A DNA stretch of 64,000 nt from Clostridium swellfunianum (GCF_023656515.1 NZ_JAMOFV010000006.1:3822501-3886500), one strand, 5' to 3'. Shown: positions 36,895 to 46,111, counted from the stretch's first letter. The notes: generated by a model not told the origin, from the letters alone. A program made the numbers and translations.

Positions 36895-38130
36895 ATGAGA
36901 GCTGAAATTTTAGCAGTAGGTACAGAAATACTTTTAGGAGACATAGTAAATACGAATTCACACTACATATCCAAAAGGTTAGCGAATTTGGGGATATCTG
37001 TTTATTATCAAACCGTTGTTGGAGATAACGAAGACAGACTTCTTAAAGCTTACGAACTGGCTTTTAGCAGGGCAGATATAGTTATAGCAACAGGCGGACT
37101 TGGACCAACAAATGACGATTTAACAAAGGAAATAGGAGCAAGATATTTTAATAAGAAATTAATAATACACGAAGAATCCTTAGAATATATAAAGAATTTT
37201 TTTGAAAGATTAAACAGGCCTATGAGTGAGGGAAATAGAAAGCAAGCCTTGTTTCCAGAGGGGGCAATAATACTTTCAAACCCAAATGGAACTGCTCCAG
37301 GATGTATTGTTGAAGAAAAAAACAAAATACTTGTAATGATGCCGGGACCTCCAAAGGAAATGGTGCCTATGTTTGAAACTTCAGTAGTTCCTTATCTTGA
37401 AAAGTTTTCAGATGGTGTTTTGGTTTCAAAGGTGCTTAGGGTTTTAGGACTTGGCGAAAGTGCCATGGCAGAAAAAGTTATAGATATATTAGAGAATAGC
37501 AAAAATCCGACGGCTGCGCCTTATGCAAAGGATTATGAATCAATCCTTAGAATTACTGCAAAAGGAAAGACCAAGGAAGAAGCAGAACGGCTTATTATTC
37601 CTATGGAAAAGGAGATTAGAGATAGACTTGAACTAAATGTTTATGCTGAGGGAGAGACTACAATAGAAAATGTAGTAGGTGAGATGCTTGTTAGCAGAAA
37701 CCTTACTATTGCTACTGCTGAATCCTGCACTGGCGGACTTCTAGCAGGTACGCTTATAAACTATCCTGGTATATCTTCCGTTTTTATGGAAGGAGCCATA
37801 ACTTATAGCAATGAGGCAAAAATGAAGAGACTTGGCGTTAAGGAAGAAACCTTAAATAAATTTGGGGCTGTAAGTGAAGAAACAGCTAGAGAAATGGCTG
37901 AAGGCATTGCAAAAGCAGCCAATACTGATGTAGGAATATCAGTAACAGGTATAGCGGGTCCAGGTGGAGGTACAGAGGAAAAGCCAGTAGGGTTGGTTTA
38001 TGTAGGCCTTTATATAAAAGGTGAAGTTAAAGTTAAGAAGCTCAATATGTTTGGAGATAGGCAAAAAATAAGAAATAGAACTGTTGTAAATACCCTTGAT
38101 TGGCTTAGAAGAGAGCTTTTAGAAAAATAG
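36895..38130 (+). CDS. cinA: CinA-family protein (nicotinamide nucleotide amidase / ADP-ribose pyrophosphatase type)
   Basis: 411 residues with two domains. The N-terminal MoaB/MogA-like fold (AEILAVGTEILLGDIVNTNS, with ATGGLGPTNDD near 63-73) carries the pyrophosphatase activity in characterised relatives. The C-terminal PncC amidase domain (ATAESCTGGLLAG near 273-285, SVTGIAGPGGGTEEKPVG) deamidates NMN. Full family length. Binding site AAGGAAGGTTGATTTAA. It is followed by a strong terminator. Confidence 0.94.
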   Translation: MRAEILAVGTEILLGDIVNTNSHYISKRLANLGISVYYQTVVGDNEDRLLKAYELAFSRADIVIATGGLGPTNDDLTKEIGARYFNKKLIIHEESLEYIKNFFERLNRPMSEGNRKQALFPEGAIILSNPNGTAPGCIVEEKNKILVMMPGPPKEMVPMFETSVVPYLEKFSDGVLVSKVLRVLGLGESAMAEKVIDILENSKNPTAAPYAKDYESILRITAKGKTKEEAERLIIPMEKEIRDRLELNVYAEGETTIENVVGEMLVSRNLTIATAESCTGGLLAGTLINYPGISSVFMEGAITYSNEAKMKRLGVKEETLNKFGAVSEETAREMAEGIAKAANTDVGISVTGIAGPGGGTEEKPVGLVYVGLYIKGEVKVKKLNMFGDRQKIRNRTVVNTLDWLRRELLEK

Positions 38131-38133
38131 TAG

Positions 38134-38160
38134 ATGGTGCAGAAATGCACCATTTTTCTT
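38134..38160 (+). terminator. Intrinsic terminator after cinA
   Basis: An 8-bp stem ATGGTGCA / TGCACCAT with loop GAAA and a TTTTTCTTTT tail. Confidence 0.9.
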
Positions 38161-38234
38161 TTAAAGAACAATATTAACTCTACAACTTGCTATAAATGTT
38201 CATAAATAATTAAAATACTTTTTATGGAAGTGGG

Positions 38235-38263
38235 TTGACAGTTATTTAACTTTCTTATATACT
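38235..38263 (+). promoter_or_regulatory. Fatty acid operon promoter
   Basis: Consensus -35 TTGACA (38235-38240) and -10 TATACT (38258-38263) have exactly 17-bp spacing. It is the only strong promoter seen upstream of the fab/acc genes. The -10 touches the first FabT-like operator. Confidence 0.85.
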
Positions 38264-38312
38264 TTGATTATCAAAATAAATGCTTTGATAGTCAAAACAT
38301 TTGACAATCAAA
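38263..38312 (+). promoter_or_regulatory. Three tandem FabT-like operators
   Basis: TTTGATTATCAAA (38263-38275, perfect palindrome), TTTGATAGTCAAA (38284-38296) and TTTGACAATCAAA (38300-38312) match the known FabT box type, TTTGAnnnTCAAA. They start at the -10 and extend past the start of transcription, a position that blocks RNA polymerase. The operon encodes its own FabT-like regulator at 39405, so feedback repression is likely. Confidence 0.85.
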
Positions 38313-38333
38313 AAAACTTAAGGAGAGGATAAT

Positions 38334-39404
38334 ATGAAACTACCTCCTTTAAAAATAGGTGAGTTAGTGGCAAGCGTTCCAATTATACAAGGTGGCATGG
38401 GGGTAGGAGTTTCAAGGTCTAAACTTGCTTCAGCGGTAGCTAATGAGGGTGGTATAGGTGTTATATCAAGCGCTCAAATTGGTTTTGAAGAAGCAGATTT
38501 TGAGACTAACACTGAAGAAGCTAACCTTAGAGCTATGAAAAAGGAAATAAAAAAGGCAAGAGAGTTAAGCCCTAAGGGAATTATAGCAGTAAATATAATG
38601 GTTGCTATGAATAATTATAGAGAAATGGTCAAAACTGTAGTGAATGAAAAAATAGATTTAATTATCTCAGGAGCAGGGCTACCTACTGAGCTTCCAAGCT
38701 TGATAAAAGGTTCAGATACAAAAATTGCTCCTATTGTTTCATCGGGTAAGGCTGCAGCAGTAATTACAAAGCTTTGGGACCATAAATATTCTTATATCCC
38801 CGATTTGATAGTTGTAGAAGGACCTAAGGCTGGAGGGCATCTAGGATACTCCTTAGAGCAGCTTAATCCAGGAGAAGAACCAGAGTTGGCTGATATAGTA
38901 AGAGAAGTTATTCAAGCTATAAAGCCTTATGAACAGAAGTATGAAAAGAGCATTCCTGTAGTAGCTGCTGGTGGTGTTTATACTGGCAAAGATATAGTTG
39001 AACTTATAAGAATAGGTGCAGCAGGAGTTCAGATGGCGACACGATTTGTAGCCACAGAGGAATGCGATGCAGACATAAGATACAAAATGGCTTATGTAAA
39101 TTCAAAGCTAGAAGATATTGAAATAGTAAAAAGTCCAGTAGGAATGCCGGGAAGAGCAATACACAATACATTCTTAGATAAGCTTAAGAATGGCAGAATT
39201 GCGGTGAAGAAATGCTACAATTGTCTGAAACCCTGTGAACCTGCTGTGACTCCTTATTGTATTTCTAAGGCTCTTATTGAAGCAGTAAAAGGTAATGTTG
39301 AGGAAGGCCTTATTTTCACAGGCAGTAATGCCTATAGGCTTAATAAGATTGTTACAGTGAGAGAGCTTATGGATGAATTAGTAAAGGAGGCTGAGAGCTT
39401 ATAA
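38334..39404 (+). CDS. FMN-dependent nitronate monooxygenase/FabK-like protein with C-terminal cysteine motif
   Basis: A 356-residue TIM-barrel flavoprotein of the NMO/FabK superfamily (IIQGGMGVGVS at the start, VVEGPKAGGHLGY, VVAAGGVYTGKDIVE, AAGVQMATRFVATEEC). Unlike the true FabK at 41163-42095, it ends with a cysteine cluster CYNCLKPC...YC near residues 294-309. This could bind zinc or an Fe-S cluster. It is the first gene of the fab operon, ahead of the FabT-like regulator. It may be an alternative enoyl reductase or a nitronate/quinone oxidoreductase; sequence alone does not decide. Confidence 0.85.
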   Translation: MKLPPLKIGELVASVPIIQGGMGVGVSRSKLASAVANEGGIGVISSAQIGFEEADFETNTEEANLRAMKKEIKKARELSPKGIIAVNIMVAMNNYREMVKTVVNEKIDLIISGAGLPTELPSLIKGSDTKIAPIVSSGKAAAVITKLWDHKYSYIPDLIVVEGPKAGGHLGYSLEQLNPGEEPELADIVREVIQAIKPYEQKYEKSIPVVAAGGVYTGKDIVELIRIGAAGVQMATRFVATEECDADIRYKMAYVNSKLEDIEIVKSPVGMPGRAIHNTFLDKLKNGRIAVKKCYNCLKPCEPAVTPYCISKALIEAVKGNVEEGLIFTGSNAYRLNKIVTVRELMDELVKEAESL

Positions 39405-39866
39405 ATGAGTAAAACTATAAATGTGTTAAATGAACTTTTAGTGGATTTATTTAACGACATACTTACTATTGAACAGAGAGCTTTAAGCGAAGGCGAATTT
39501 AAGGATTTATCTATAACGGAAATACACACCATTGAGGCTATAGGTATGTATGAAGCTAGAAGTATGTCTGAGGTAGCAAAAGACTTAGAGATAACTGTAG
39601 GCACTCTAACTACTGCAATAAACAATCTTGTTAAGAAGGGTTATGTTGAAAGAGAGAGGCTTGAGGGAGATAGAAGGGTCGTTTTAATTAGGCTTACTAA
39701 AAGAGGCAAGCTTGCCTATAGGATACATGATAAGTTTCATAAGGATATGATCAGAGAAACAATTCAGGATTTGAGCGAACAGGAAGAGGAAGTATTAATA
39801 CACTCACTTGAGAAACTAAATAGATTTTTTAAATCAAAATACAATCTAACTAGTAAAGAGGGTTAA
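39405..39866 (+). CDS. fabT: MarR-family regulator of fatty acid synthesis (FabT type)
   Basis: 153 residues with a winged helix-turn-helix (MSEVAKDLEITVGTLTTAINNLVKKGYVERERLEGDRRVVLIRLT). This is the MarR fold. Position as second gene of a fab operon plus upstream TTTGAnnnTCAAA operators identify it as FabT-like. In studied bacteria FabT represses fab genes with acyl-ACP as co-repressor. It starts directly after the preceding stop (TAA then ATG), so it is translationally coupled. Confidence 0.88.
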   Translation: MSKTINVLNELLVDLFNDILTIEQRALSEGEFKDLSITEIHTIEAIGMYEARSMSEVAKDLEITVGTLTTAINNLVKKGYVERERLEGDRRVVLIRLTKRGKLAYRIHDKFHKDMIRETIQDLSEQEEEVLIHSLEKLNRFFKSKYNLTSKEG

Positions 39867-39871
39867 GTATA

Positions 39872-40849
39872 ATGAAACAAGTTAAAATTGCTTCCATAGG
39901 AAGTTATGTTCCACCCAAAATAATGACAAATGATGATTTATCCAAGCTTGTAGATACAAATGACGAATGGATTACAACTAGAACAGGTATAAAAGAAAGA
40001 AGGATTTCAGAAGGAGAGAATACTTCAGACTTAGGTGCAAAAGCAGCAATTAAAGCGCTTGAAAAAGCGTCTCTAACTCCTGAAGAAATTGACTTGATTG
40101 TAGTTGCAACCTCATCACCAGATGCATTAAGTCCTTCTACTGCTGTATATATTCAGTCTAAGATAGGAGCGTTTAATGCAGCATGCTTTGATATATCTGC
40201 AGCTTGCTCAGGTTTTATATATGCTTTAAATGTTGCAGCACAGTTTATTAAGACTGGTCAAAGCAAGAAAGCTTTAGTTGTTGGTGCAGAAGTGCTATCA
40301 AAAGTTACTGATTGGACAGATAGAAATACTTGTGTACTATTTGGTGATGGTGCAGGAGCAGCAGTACTTATGCCAAGCGAGGAAAAAGGTATTGCTTCTA
40401 TATTTAATGGAGCTGATGGAAGAAAAACTGAGTTTTTAACTCTTGGCTGCGTCCCAGTAAAAAATCCTTTAGTTAAGCCAGAAAAGCTTGAGGACTTTAA
40501 AATAAGCATGGATGGAAGAGAAGTGTTTAGATTTGCTTCTGGAATTATTCTTGAGGCAATTGATAAGGTGCTAAAAGATACAGGTTATAGCCTTGATGAT
40601 GTTAAATATATAGTACCTCATCAAGCTAACTATAGAATCATTGAGTTTGCAGCAAAAAAACTTGGTGCGGCAAATGATAAGTTCTATGTAAATCTCCAGA
40701 ACTATGGTAATACCTCAGCAGCAAGTATTCCAATTGCTTTGGATGAAATGGTTGAAAAAGGACTGCTGCAAAAGGGAGATAAGATTATATTGGTTGCCTT
40801 TGGGGCAGGATTTACTTGGTCAGTAGCTCTAGTTGAATGGAGTTTCTAA
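39872..40849 (+). CDS. fabH: 3-oxoacyl-ACP synthase III
   Basis: A 325-residue condensing enzyme that starts fatty acid synthesis by joining acyl-CoA and malonyl-ACP. The catalytic triad is visible as Cys112 (AACSGF), His250 (VPHQAN) and Asn280 (NYGNTS). Normal length, and it lies 5 bp after the FabT gene. The starter preference (acetyl or branched) cannot be read with confidence. Confidence 0.96.
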   Translation: MKQVKIASIGSYVPPKIMTNDDLSKLVDTNDEWITTRTGIKERRISEGENTSDLGAKAAIKALEKASLTPEEIDLIVVATSSPDALSPSTAVYIQSKIGAFNAACFDISAACSGFIYALNVAAQFIKTGQSKKALVVGAEVLSKVTDWTDRNTCVLFGDGAGAAVLMPSEEKGIASIFNGADGRKTEFLTLGCVPVKNPLVKPEKLEDFKISMDGREVFRFASGIILEAIDKVLKDTGYSLDDVKYIVPHQANYRIIEFAAKKLGAANDKFYVNLQNYGNTSAASIPIALDEMVEKGLLQKGDKIILVAFGAGFTWSVALVEWSF

Positions 40850-40905
40850 AAATAAATAATAAAAAATTTAAAAATATGATTTAGTGATTAGGGAGGAATT
40901 TTAAA

Positions 40906-41130
40906 ATGATATTTGAAAAGATTAAGGGAGTTATAGCAAGCCAATTAGGAATTGAAGAGGATGAAATTAAATTAGAGACAAGCTTTGAAGATTTAGGAGT
41001 AGATTCATTGGATCTTTTCCAAATTATAATCGAGCTTGAAGAAGAATTTGGAATTCAAATAGAAGAGGCTGAAAGCATCAAAACAGTTCAGGATGCAGTA
41101 AAGTATGTTGAAGAAAGAGTGGAAGAATAG
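40906..41130 (+). CDS. acpP: Acyl carrier protein
   Basis: 74 residues, acidic, four-helix. The phosphopantetheine attachment serine is Ser34 in GVDSLD. It lies within the fab operon with a strong binding site GGGAGGAATT. Confidence 0.96.
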   Translation: MIFEKIKGVIASQLGIEEDEIKLETSFEDLGVDSLDLFQIIIELEEEFGIQIEEAESIKTVQDAVKYVEERVEE

Positions 41131-41162
41131 AAGTAGTAGACTGATATTATGGGAGGGCTACC

Positions 41163-42095
41163 ATGTTTAAATCTAAATTGTGCGACATGATAGGAATTAA
41201 ATATCCAATTATTCAAGGTGGAATGGCTTGGGTTGCAGACAGCTCACTTGCAGCAGCGGTTTCTAACGCTGGAGGCTTAGGGCTTATAGCAGGAGCTAAT
41301 GCACCAGTTGATTATATAAGGGAAGAAATCAGAAAAGCGAAAGCTTTAACTGATAAGCCTTTTGGTGTGAACATAATGCTTATGAGCAGCAATGCAGAGG
41401 AGCTTGCAAAGCTTGTTTGCGAAGAAGGAGTTAAGGTAGTCACTACTGGAGCAGGTAATCCAGGAAAGTATATAGAAATGTGGAAGGCTCATGGAATTAT
41501 AGTTATTCCAGTTGTTCCTTCTGTAGCTCTTGCTAAGAGAATGGAGAGAACAGGGGCAGATGCGGTTGTTGCTGAAGGCTGCGAGTCTGGAGGACACGTA
41601 GGTGAGCTTACTACCATGGCACTTGTTCCTCAGGTTGTAGATGCGGTAAATATTCCTGTTATTGCAGCTGGTGGAATTGGTGATGGAAGAGGAGTTGCCG
41701 CAGCATTTATGCTGGGCGCAGAAGGCGTGCAAATTGGAACAAGATTCTTGGTTGCTGATGAATGTACGATTCATGAAAACTACAAGCAGAAAGTTCTAGA
41801 TGCAGGAGATATAGATACAGTAGTCACCGGAAGACCAACAGGTCACCCAGTTCGTATTCTAAGAAACAAACTTGCAAGACAATACCAGGTATTGGAGAAA
41901 AGTGGAGCTTCCGTTGAAGAACTTGAAGCTTTAGGTAAAGGTGCTTTGCCAAAAGCAGTTAGAGAAGGAGACGTAGACTACGGCTCAGTTATGGCGGGAC
42001 AGATTGCTGGTCTTATAAAAAAGAAGCAAAGCTGTAAAGAGATAGTTGAAGAGATGTTTACTGAAGCTGAAGCAGTATGCAAAAAATTTGTATAG
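41163..42095 (+). CDS. fabK: Enoyl-ACP reductase II
   Basis: A 310-residue FMN-dependent enoyl-ACP reductase (IIQGGMAWVADSSLAAAVSNAGGLG, VVAEGCESGGHVG, VIAAGGIGDGRGVAAAFMLGAEGVQIGTRFL). These are the standard FabK features, and no fabI is seen. This is the triclosan-insensitive type of reductase. It is in the expected place between acpP and fabD. Confidence 0.95.
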   Translation: MFKSKLCDMIGIKYPIIQGGMAWVADSSLAAAVSNAGGLGLIAGANAPVDYIREEIRKAKALTDKPFGVNIMLMSSNAEELAKLVCEEGVKVVTTGAGNPGKYIEMWKAHGIIVIPVVPSVALAKRMERTGADAVVAEGCESGGHVGELTTMALVPQVVDAVNIPVIAAGGIGDGRGVAAAFMLGAEGVQIGTRFLVADECTIHENYKQKVLDAGDIDTVVTGRPTGHPVRILRNKLARQYQVLEKSGASVEELEALGKGALPKAVREGDVDYGSVMAGQIAGLIKKKQSCKEIVEEMFTEAEAVCKKFV

Positions 42096-42186
42096 GTTAA
42101 AGTCCTAAATTGACTTTAATGGTAGTTTGTGAGCAGGAATAAACAAGCTTAAACTATCCAGTGTTTCCACTGAAGGGAGAAAGGTT
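42096..42186 (+). repeat. Dispersed intergenic element, copy A (structured leader of fabD)
   Basis: A potential RNA structure fills the gap. Stem 1 is TTAAAGTC / GACTTTAA (42097-42104, 42112-42119). Stem 2 is TGG-TAGTTT / AAACTA-T-CCA (42120-42128, 42151-42160). Stem 3 is CAGTG / CACTG (42159-42163, 42168-42172) and stands just before the GAAGGGAG binding site. Copy B (45123-45205) keeps stems 1 and 2 with different bases, and copy C (15131-15214) shares primary sequence. Confidence 0.65.
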
Positions 42187-43128
42187 ATGGGTAAGATTGC
42201 ATTTATATTTGCGGGCCAAGGCGCTCAATATGCGGGTATGGGAAAAGAACTTGCAGAAAATATAGCAGCAAGTAGAGAAGTATTTGATGAAGCAGATAAA
42301 GCTTTAGGTTTCCCTATAAGCAAGCTTTGCTTTGAAGGTCCTAAAGAAGAATTAGATAAAACTGAAAACACTCAACCGGCAATTTTAACTACAAGTGTTG
42401 CAGCTTTAAGAGCTTTAGAGCAAAAAGGGTTTAAGCCTGACGTTGTTGCAGGCTTAAGTCTTGGAGAATATTCAGCTTTAGTTTGCAGCAGTGCATTAAA
42501 CTTCAGTGAGGCTGTAAAGCTGGTTAAAAAGAGAGGAAAGTTTATGCAAGAGGCTGTTCCTGTAGGAATAGGTACTATGGCAGCAGTACTTGGGCTTGGA
42601 GCAGAAGAAGTTAGGTCAGCTTGTGCTGAAGCTAGTGAATTTGGAATAGTTGAACCAGCTAACTTTAACTGTCCAGGGCAAATTGTAATAGGCGGAGAAA
42701 TAGAAGCTGTTAGAATTGCTTCTGAAAAAGCAAAAGAAAGAGGAGCAAAGGTTATGCCTCTTTCAGTTAGTGCACCTTTCCATACCTCTATGTTAAAACT
42801 TGCTGCAAGAAAACTTGAAGAAGAGTTGAACTCAGTTGAAATTGGTGAAATTAAGGTTCCTATCATAACCAACGTAACAGGGGACTATGTTAAGGAAGCT
42901 GGAGATATAAAAGGACTTCTTAAGAGACAGGTTATGAGTTCTGTATTATGGGAAAACTCCATAAGAAAAATGATTGAGGATGGAGTAGATACCTTTGTAG
43001 AGCTTGGACCAGGAAAAGTGTTAAGCGGGTTTGTTAAAAAGATAGATAGAAAAGTTACTGTAGTAAACGTTGAAGACATGAAGTCTTTAGAAAAGGTTTG
43101 TGAAATATTAAACAGTCAGGAGAGATAG
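42187..43128 (+). CDS. fabD: Malonyl-CoA-ACP transacylase
   Basis: 313 residues. Active-site Ser91 is in GLSLGEYSAL (usual motif GHSLG, here Leu replaces His before Ser) and His199 in APFHTS. It transfers malonyl from CoA to ACP for the condensing enzymes encoded around it. Start ATG after GAAGGGAGAAAGGTT, part of the upstream structured element. Length normal. Confidence 0.95.
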   Translation: MGKIAFIFAGQGAQYAGMGKELAENIAASREVFDEADKALGFPISKLCFEGPKEELDKTENTQPAILTTSVAALRALEQKGFKPDVVAGLSLGEYSALVCSSALNFSEAVKLVKKRGKFMQEAVPVGIGTMAAVLGLGAEEVRSACAEASEFGIVEPANFNCPGQIVIGGEIEAVRIASEKAKERGAKVMPLSVSAPFHTSMLKLAARKLEEELNSVEIGEIKVPIITNVTGDYVKEAGDIKGLLKRQVMSSVLWENSIRKMIEDGVDTFVELGPGKVLSGFVKKIDRKVTVVNVEDMKSLEKVCEILNSQER

Positions 43129-43131
43129 AGT

Positions 43132-43872
43132 ATGCTAACTGGAAAGGTAGCAGTAGTAACAGGAGCAGGCAGAGGAATAGGAAGAGCTATTGCCGTAAAA
43201 CTAGCACAGCTTGGAGCTAGCATAGTTATCAATTATAGAAGCAGTGCAAAGGAAGCTGAGGATGTTGTTTCTGAGATAAGAAATTGTGGCGGAAAGGCCG
43301 AGATGGTGCAGGGTGATGTAAGCAGCTTTGATGAGGCAGAAAAAGTTATAAAGTTTGCTGTTGAAAACTTTGGGAGATTAGATATTCTAGTAAATAATGC
43401 TGGCATTACTAAAGATACTCTACTTTTAAGAATGAAAGAAGATGATTTTAGCAAAGTCTTAGACATTAACTTAAAGGGAGTATTTAACTGCACAAAGCAT
43501 GCAAGTAATATAATGCTTAAGCAAAAGAGCGGCAGGATAATAAATATTTCTTCAGTCATAGGTCTTATCGGTAATGCCGGTCAGGCAAATTATGCAGCTG
43601 CAAAGGCTGGAATTATAGGCTTTACCAAATCCGTTGCAAAGGAGCTTGGAACTCGTGGAATAACTGCTAATGCAATTGCTCCAGGTTTTATAACTACTGA
43701 TATGACTGAGGTATTATCAGATAAGGTTAAGGAAAAGCTACTGGAAAATGTTCCTCTTAAGAGGCTTGGAAGTCCAGAGGATGTGGCTAATTTAGCAGCA
43801 TTTTTGGCTTCAGAAAATGCAAGCTATATAACAGGCCAGGTTATAAACGTAGACGGCGGAATGGTAATGTAA
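43132..43872 (+). CDS. fabG: 3-oxoacyl-ACP reductase
   Basis: A 246-residue short-chain dehydrogenase. The NADPH-binding loop is TGAGRGIG (10-17), NNAG is at 88-91, and the catalytic Ser141, Tyr154 and Lys158 (YAAAK) are present. It lies 3 bp after the fabD stop and reduces 3-ketoacyl-ACP in the elongation cycle. Confidence 0.96.
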   Translation: MLTGKVAVVTGAGRGIGRAIAVKLAQLGASIVINYRSSAKEAEDVVSEIRNCGGKAEMVQGDVSSFDEAEKVIKFAVENFGRLDILVNNAGITKDTLLLRMKEDDFSKVLDINLKGVFNCTKHASNIMLKQKSGRIINISSVIGLIGNAGQANYAAAKAGIIGFTKSVAKELGTRGITANAIAPGFITTDMTEVLSDKVKEKLLENVPLKRLGSPEDVANLAAFLASENASYITGQVINVDGGMVM

Positions 43873-43883
43873 GGGAGGCAATT

Positions 43884-45122
43884 ATGAAAAATAGAGTTGT
43901 AGTTACTGGAATGGGAGCAATAACGCCTCTGGGTAACGATGTGAATTCCTTTTGGAAGGGAATTAAAGAAGGAAAAAATGGGATAGACTATATAACTCAA
44001 ATTAATACTGAAAGATTAAAGGTTAAGGTTGCAGCAGAGGTAAAAGACTTTAAGCCTGAAAGCTATATTGATAGAAAAGAAGCAAAGAGAATGGACAGAT
44101 ACTGCCAGCTAGCTTTAGCTGCTTCTAAAGAAGCAATTGAGGATTCGGGGTTGGATCTGGACAATATAAATAAGGAAAGATTAGGTGTAGTTGTTGGTTC
44201 AGGAATTGGAGGATTGGCAACAATAGAAAGAGAAGTTAAAACCCTAGTTGAAAAAGGACCAAATAGAGTTTCACCACTTTTTATACCAATGGCTATAAGC
44301 AATATGGCAGCAGGAAACATTGCTATAAGATATGGTGCTAAGGGAATGTGTACTTCTGTTGTTACGGCTTGCGCAACAGGAACAAATGCAATTGGAGATT
44401 CTTTAAGACTTCTTCAATATGGAATGGCAGATGTCATTATAGCTGGTGGTGCTGAAGCTTCCGTTACTGAACTTGCGATTGCAGGTTTTACCAATTTAAC
44501 TGCACTTAGCAACAGTAATGATCCTAACAGTGCTTCAACTCCATTTGATGTAAACAGAAGTGGTTTTGTTATGGGAGAGGGTGCTGGAATTTTAATTCTT
44601 GAAACTTTAGAGCATGCTCAAAAAAGAGGTGCAAAAATATATGCTGAGCTTGTTGGATATGGATCAACTTGTGATGCTCATCATATGACTGCACCTGCAC
44701 CAGAAGGTGAAGGTGGAGCTAGAGCGTTAAAATTAGCTATAGAGGATTCTGGAATTGATGTATCTGAGGTATCATATATAAATGCACATGGAACAAGTAC
44801 ACCATTAAATGATAAGTATGAAACAATGGCTATAAAAACAGTTTTAGGTGAATATGCTTATAAAGTGCCTGTTAGTTCAACTAAGTCTATGACAGGACAT
44901 TTGCTTGGAGCAGCGGGTGCAATAGAAGGAATTATATGCGTTAAGGCGCTTCAAGAAGGATATGTTCCACCTACAATTAACTACAATACTCCAGATCCAG
45001 AGTGTGATTTAGATTATGTTCCAAATCAAGGCAGAGAAGCAGAGCTTAAGTATGCTGCATCAAACTCACTTGGTTTTGGAGGGCACAATGCTACAATAAT
45101 GTTTAAAAAGTGGAGTGAATAA
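43884..45122 (+). CDS. fabF: 3-oxoacyl-ACP synthase II
   Basis: A 412-residue elongating condensing enzyme with Cys163 (TACATG), His302 ([11 protein letters not shown]) and His339 ([11 protein letters not shown]). No fabB is in this operon. It starts after GGGAGGCAATT, 11 bp after fabG, and is followed by copy B of the intergenic element before accB. Confidence 0.96.
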   Translation: MKNRVVVTGMGAITPLGNDVNSFWKGIKEGKNGIDYITQINTERLKVKVAAEVKDFKPESYIDRKEAKRMDRYCQLALAASKEAIEDSGLDLDNINKERLGVVVGSGIGGLATIEREVKTLVEKGPNRVSPLFIPMAISNMAAGNIAIRYGAKGMCTSVVTACATGTNAIGDSLRLLQYGMADVIIAGGAEASVTELAIAGFTNLTALSNSNDPNSASTPFDVNRSGFVMGEGAGILILETLEHAQKRGAKIYAELVGYGSTCDAHHMTAPAPEGEGGARALKLAIEDSGIDVSEVSYINAHGTSTPLNDKYETMAIKTVLGEYAYKVPVSSTKSMTGHLLGAAGAIEGIICVKALQEGYVPPTINYNTPDPECDLDYVPNQGREAELKYAASNSLGFGGHNATIMFKKWSE

Positions 45123-45205
45123 AGGGCGATTAAGGTTCAAAATGAACTTTAATGGGCAATCTAATCAGTTAGATTGCCCAGTGTTCCGAGTAAGAGGAGG
45201 ATTCT
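45123..45205 (+). repeat. Dispersed intergenic element, copy B (structured leader of accB)
   Basis: Stem 1 is TTAAGGTTC / GAACTTTAA (45130-45138, 45144-45152). Stem 2 is a perfect 12-bp TGGGCAATCTAA / TTAGATTGCCCA (45153-45164, 45169-45180). CAGTGTTCC and the binding site AGAGGAGG follow. It matches copy A in order and in conserved CTTTAATGG and CCAGTGTT blocks. Stem 2 is built from different bases, i.e. compensatory change. A terminator role is unlikely because no T-run follows. Confidence 0.65.
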
Positions 45206-45679
45206 ATGGATTATAAAGCAATCCAGGAGCTTATAAAGACAGTAAGTGATTCACAACTTACCCTTGTGGAATTAGAAACAGAAGGAATGAAGATAAAGCT
45301 TGAAAAAAAACAAGAAGTTGTTTCTTTTGAAAGAATACCAGAAGTTGTAAAGACTGTTGCAGTAGAACAGCAGATTCCAGTAATAAGCGAGCTTGTGAGA
45401 AGCGAAGAAAACGAACAAGTAAGAGCTCAACAGGTTAAACAAGAAGGTACAATAGTAACTTCACCAATAGTTGGAACCTTCTACGCTTCACCAGGACCAA
45501 ACGCAGAAGTTTTTGTATCTCTGGGTTCAAAGGTTAAGAAAGGCCAAGTGCTTTGCATAATTGAAGCTATGAAACTTATGAATGAAATTGAAAGTGAAAT
45601 AGATGGTGAAGTTGCAGAAATTTTAGTTGAGAATGAGCAGATGGTTGAATTCGGTCAGCCATTATTTAGAATTGTTTAG
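45206..45679 (+). CDS. accB: Acetyl-CoA carboxylase biotin carboxyl carrier protein
   Basis: 157 residues. The C-terminal biotinyl domain has Lys123 in EAMKLMNE as the biotin site. A variable linker (about 35-80) links it to the N-terminal helix. It carries carboxybiotin between AccC and AccDA encoded downstream. It is preceded by the structured element B. Confidence 0.96.
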   Translation: MDYKAIQELIKTVSDSQLTLVELETEGMKIKLEKKQEVVSFERIPEVVKTVAVEQQIPVISELVRSEENEQVRAQQVKQEGTIVTSPIVGTFYASPGPNAEVFVSLGSKVKKGQVLCIIEAMKLMNEIESEIDGEVAEILVENEQMVEFGQPLFRIV

Positions 45680-45688
45680 GAGAGTGCT

Positions 45689-46111
45689 ATGTTAAACATT
45701 AAAGAGATTATGGAAATTCTACCGCATAGGTATCCTTTCCTACTTGTAGATAAAATAGAAACACTAGAGCCAGGTGTTAAAGCAGTAGGCTATAAAAATG
45801 TGACTATGAATGAATATTTCTTTCAAGGACATTTCCCCGGGGAACCTGTTATGCCAGGAGTGCTTATAATTGAAGCTCTAGCTCAGGTTGGAGCTGTTGC
45901 TATGCTTAGCCTTGATGAGTTTAAAGGCAAGATTGGCTATTTTACAGGCATAGATAGGGCTAAGTTCAGAAAAAAAGTAGTGCCTGGAGATGTTTTAAGG
46001 CTTGAAGTTGAAATGACAAAAAGGAAAGGCCCTATAGGCATTGGAAAGGCAATAGCTTATGTAGATGACAAGAAAGCTGCAGAAGCTGAGCTTTCATTTA
46101 TAATTCAGTAA
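45689..46111 (+). CDS. fabZ: 3-hydroxyacyl-ACP dehydratase
   Basis: 140 residues of the hot-dog fold. The catalytic His48 is in [14 protein letters not shown] and Glu62 follows in IEAL; the N-terminal [10 protein letters not shown] is typical. It removes water from 3-hydroxyacyl-ACP. There is no FabA-like isomerase in the operon. Confidence 0.95.
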   Translation: MLNIKEIMEILPHRYPFLLVDKIETLEPGVKAVGYKNVTMNEYFFQGHFPGEPVMPGVLIIEALAQVGAVAMLSLDEFKGKIGYFTGIDRAKFRKKVVPGDVLRLEVEMTKRKGPIGIGKAIAYVDDKKAAEAELSFIIQ

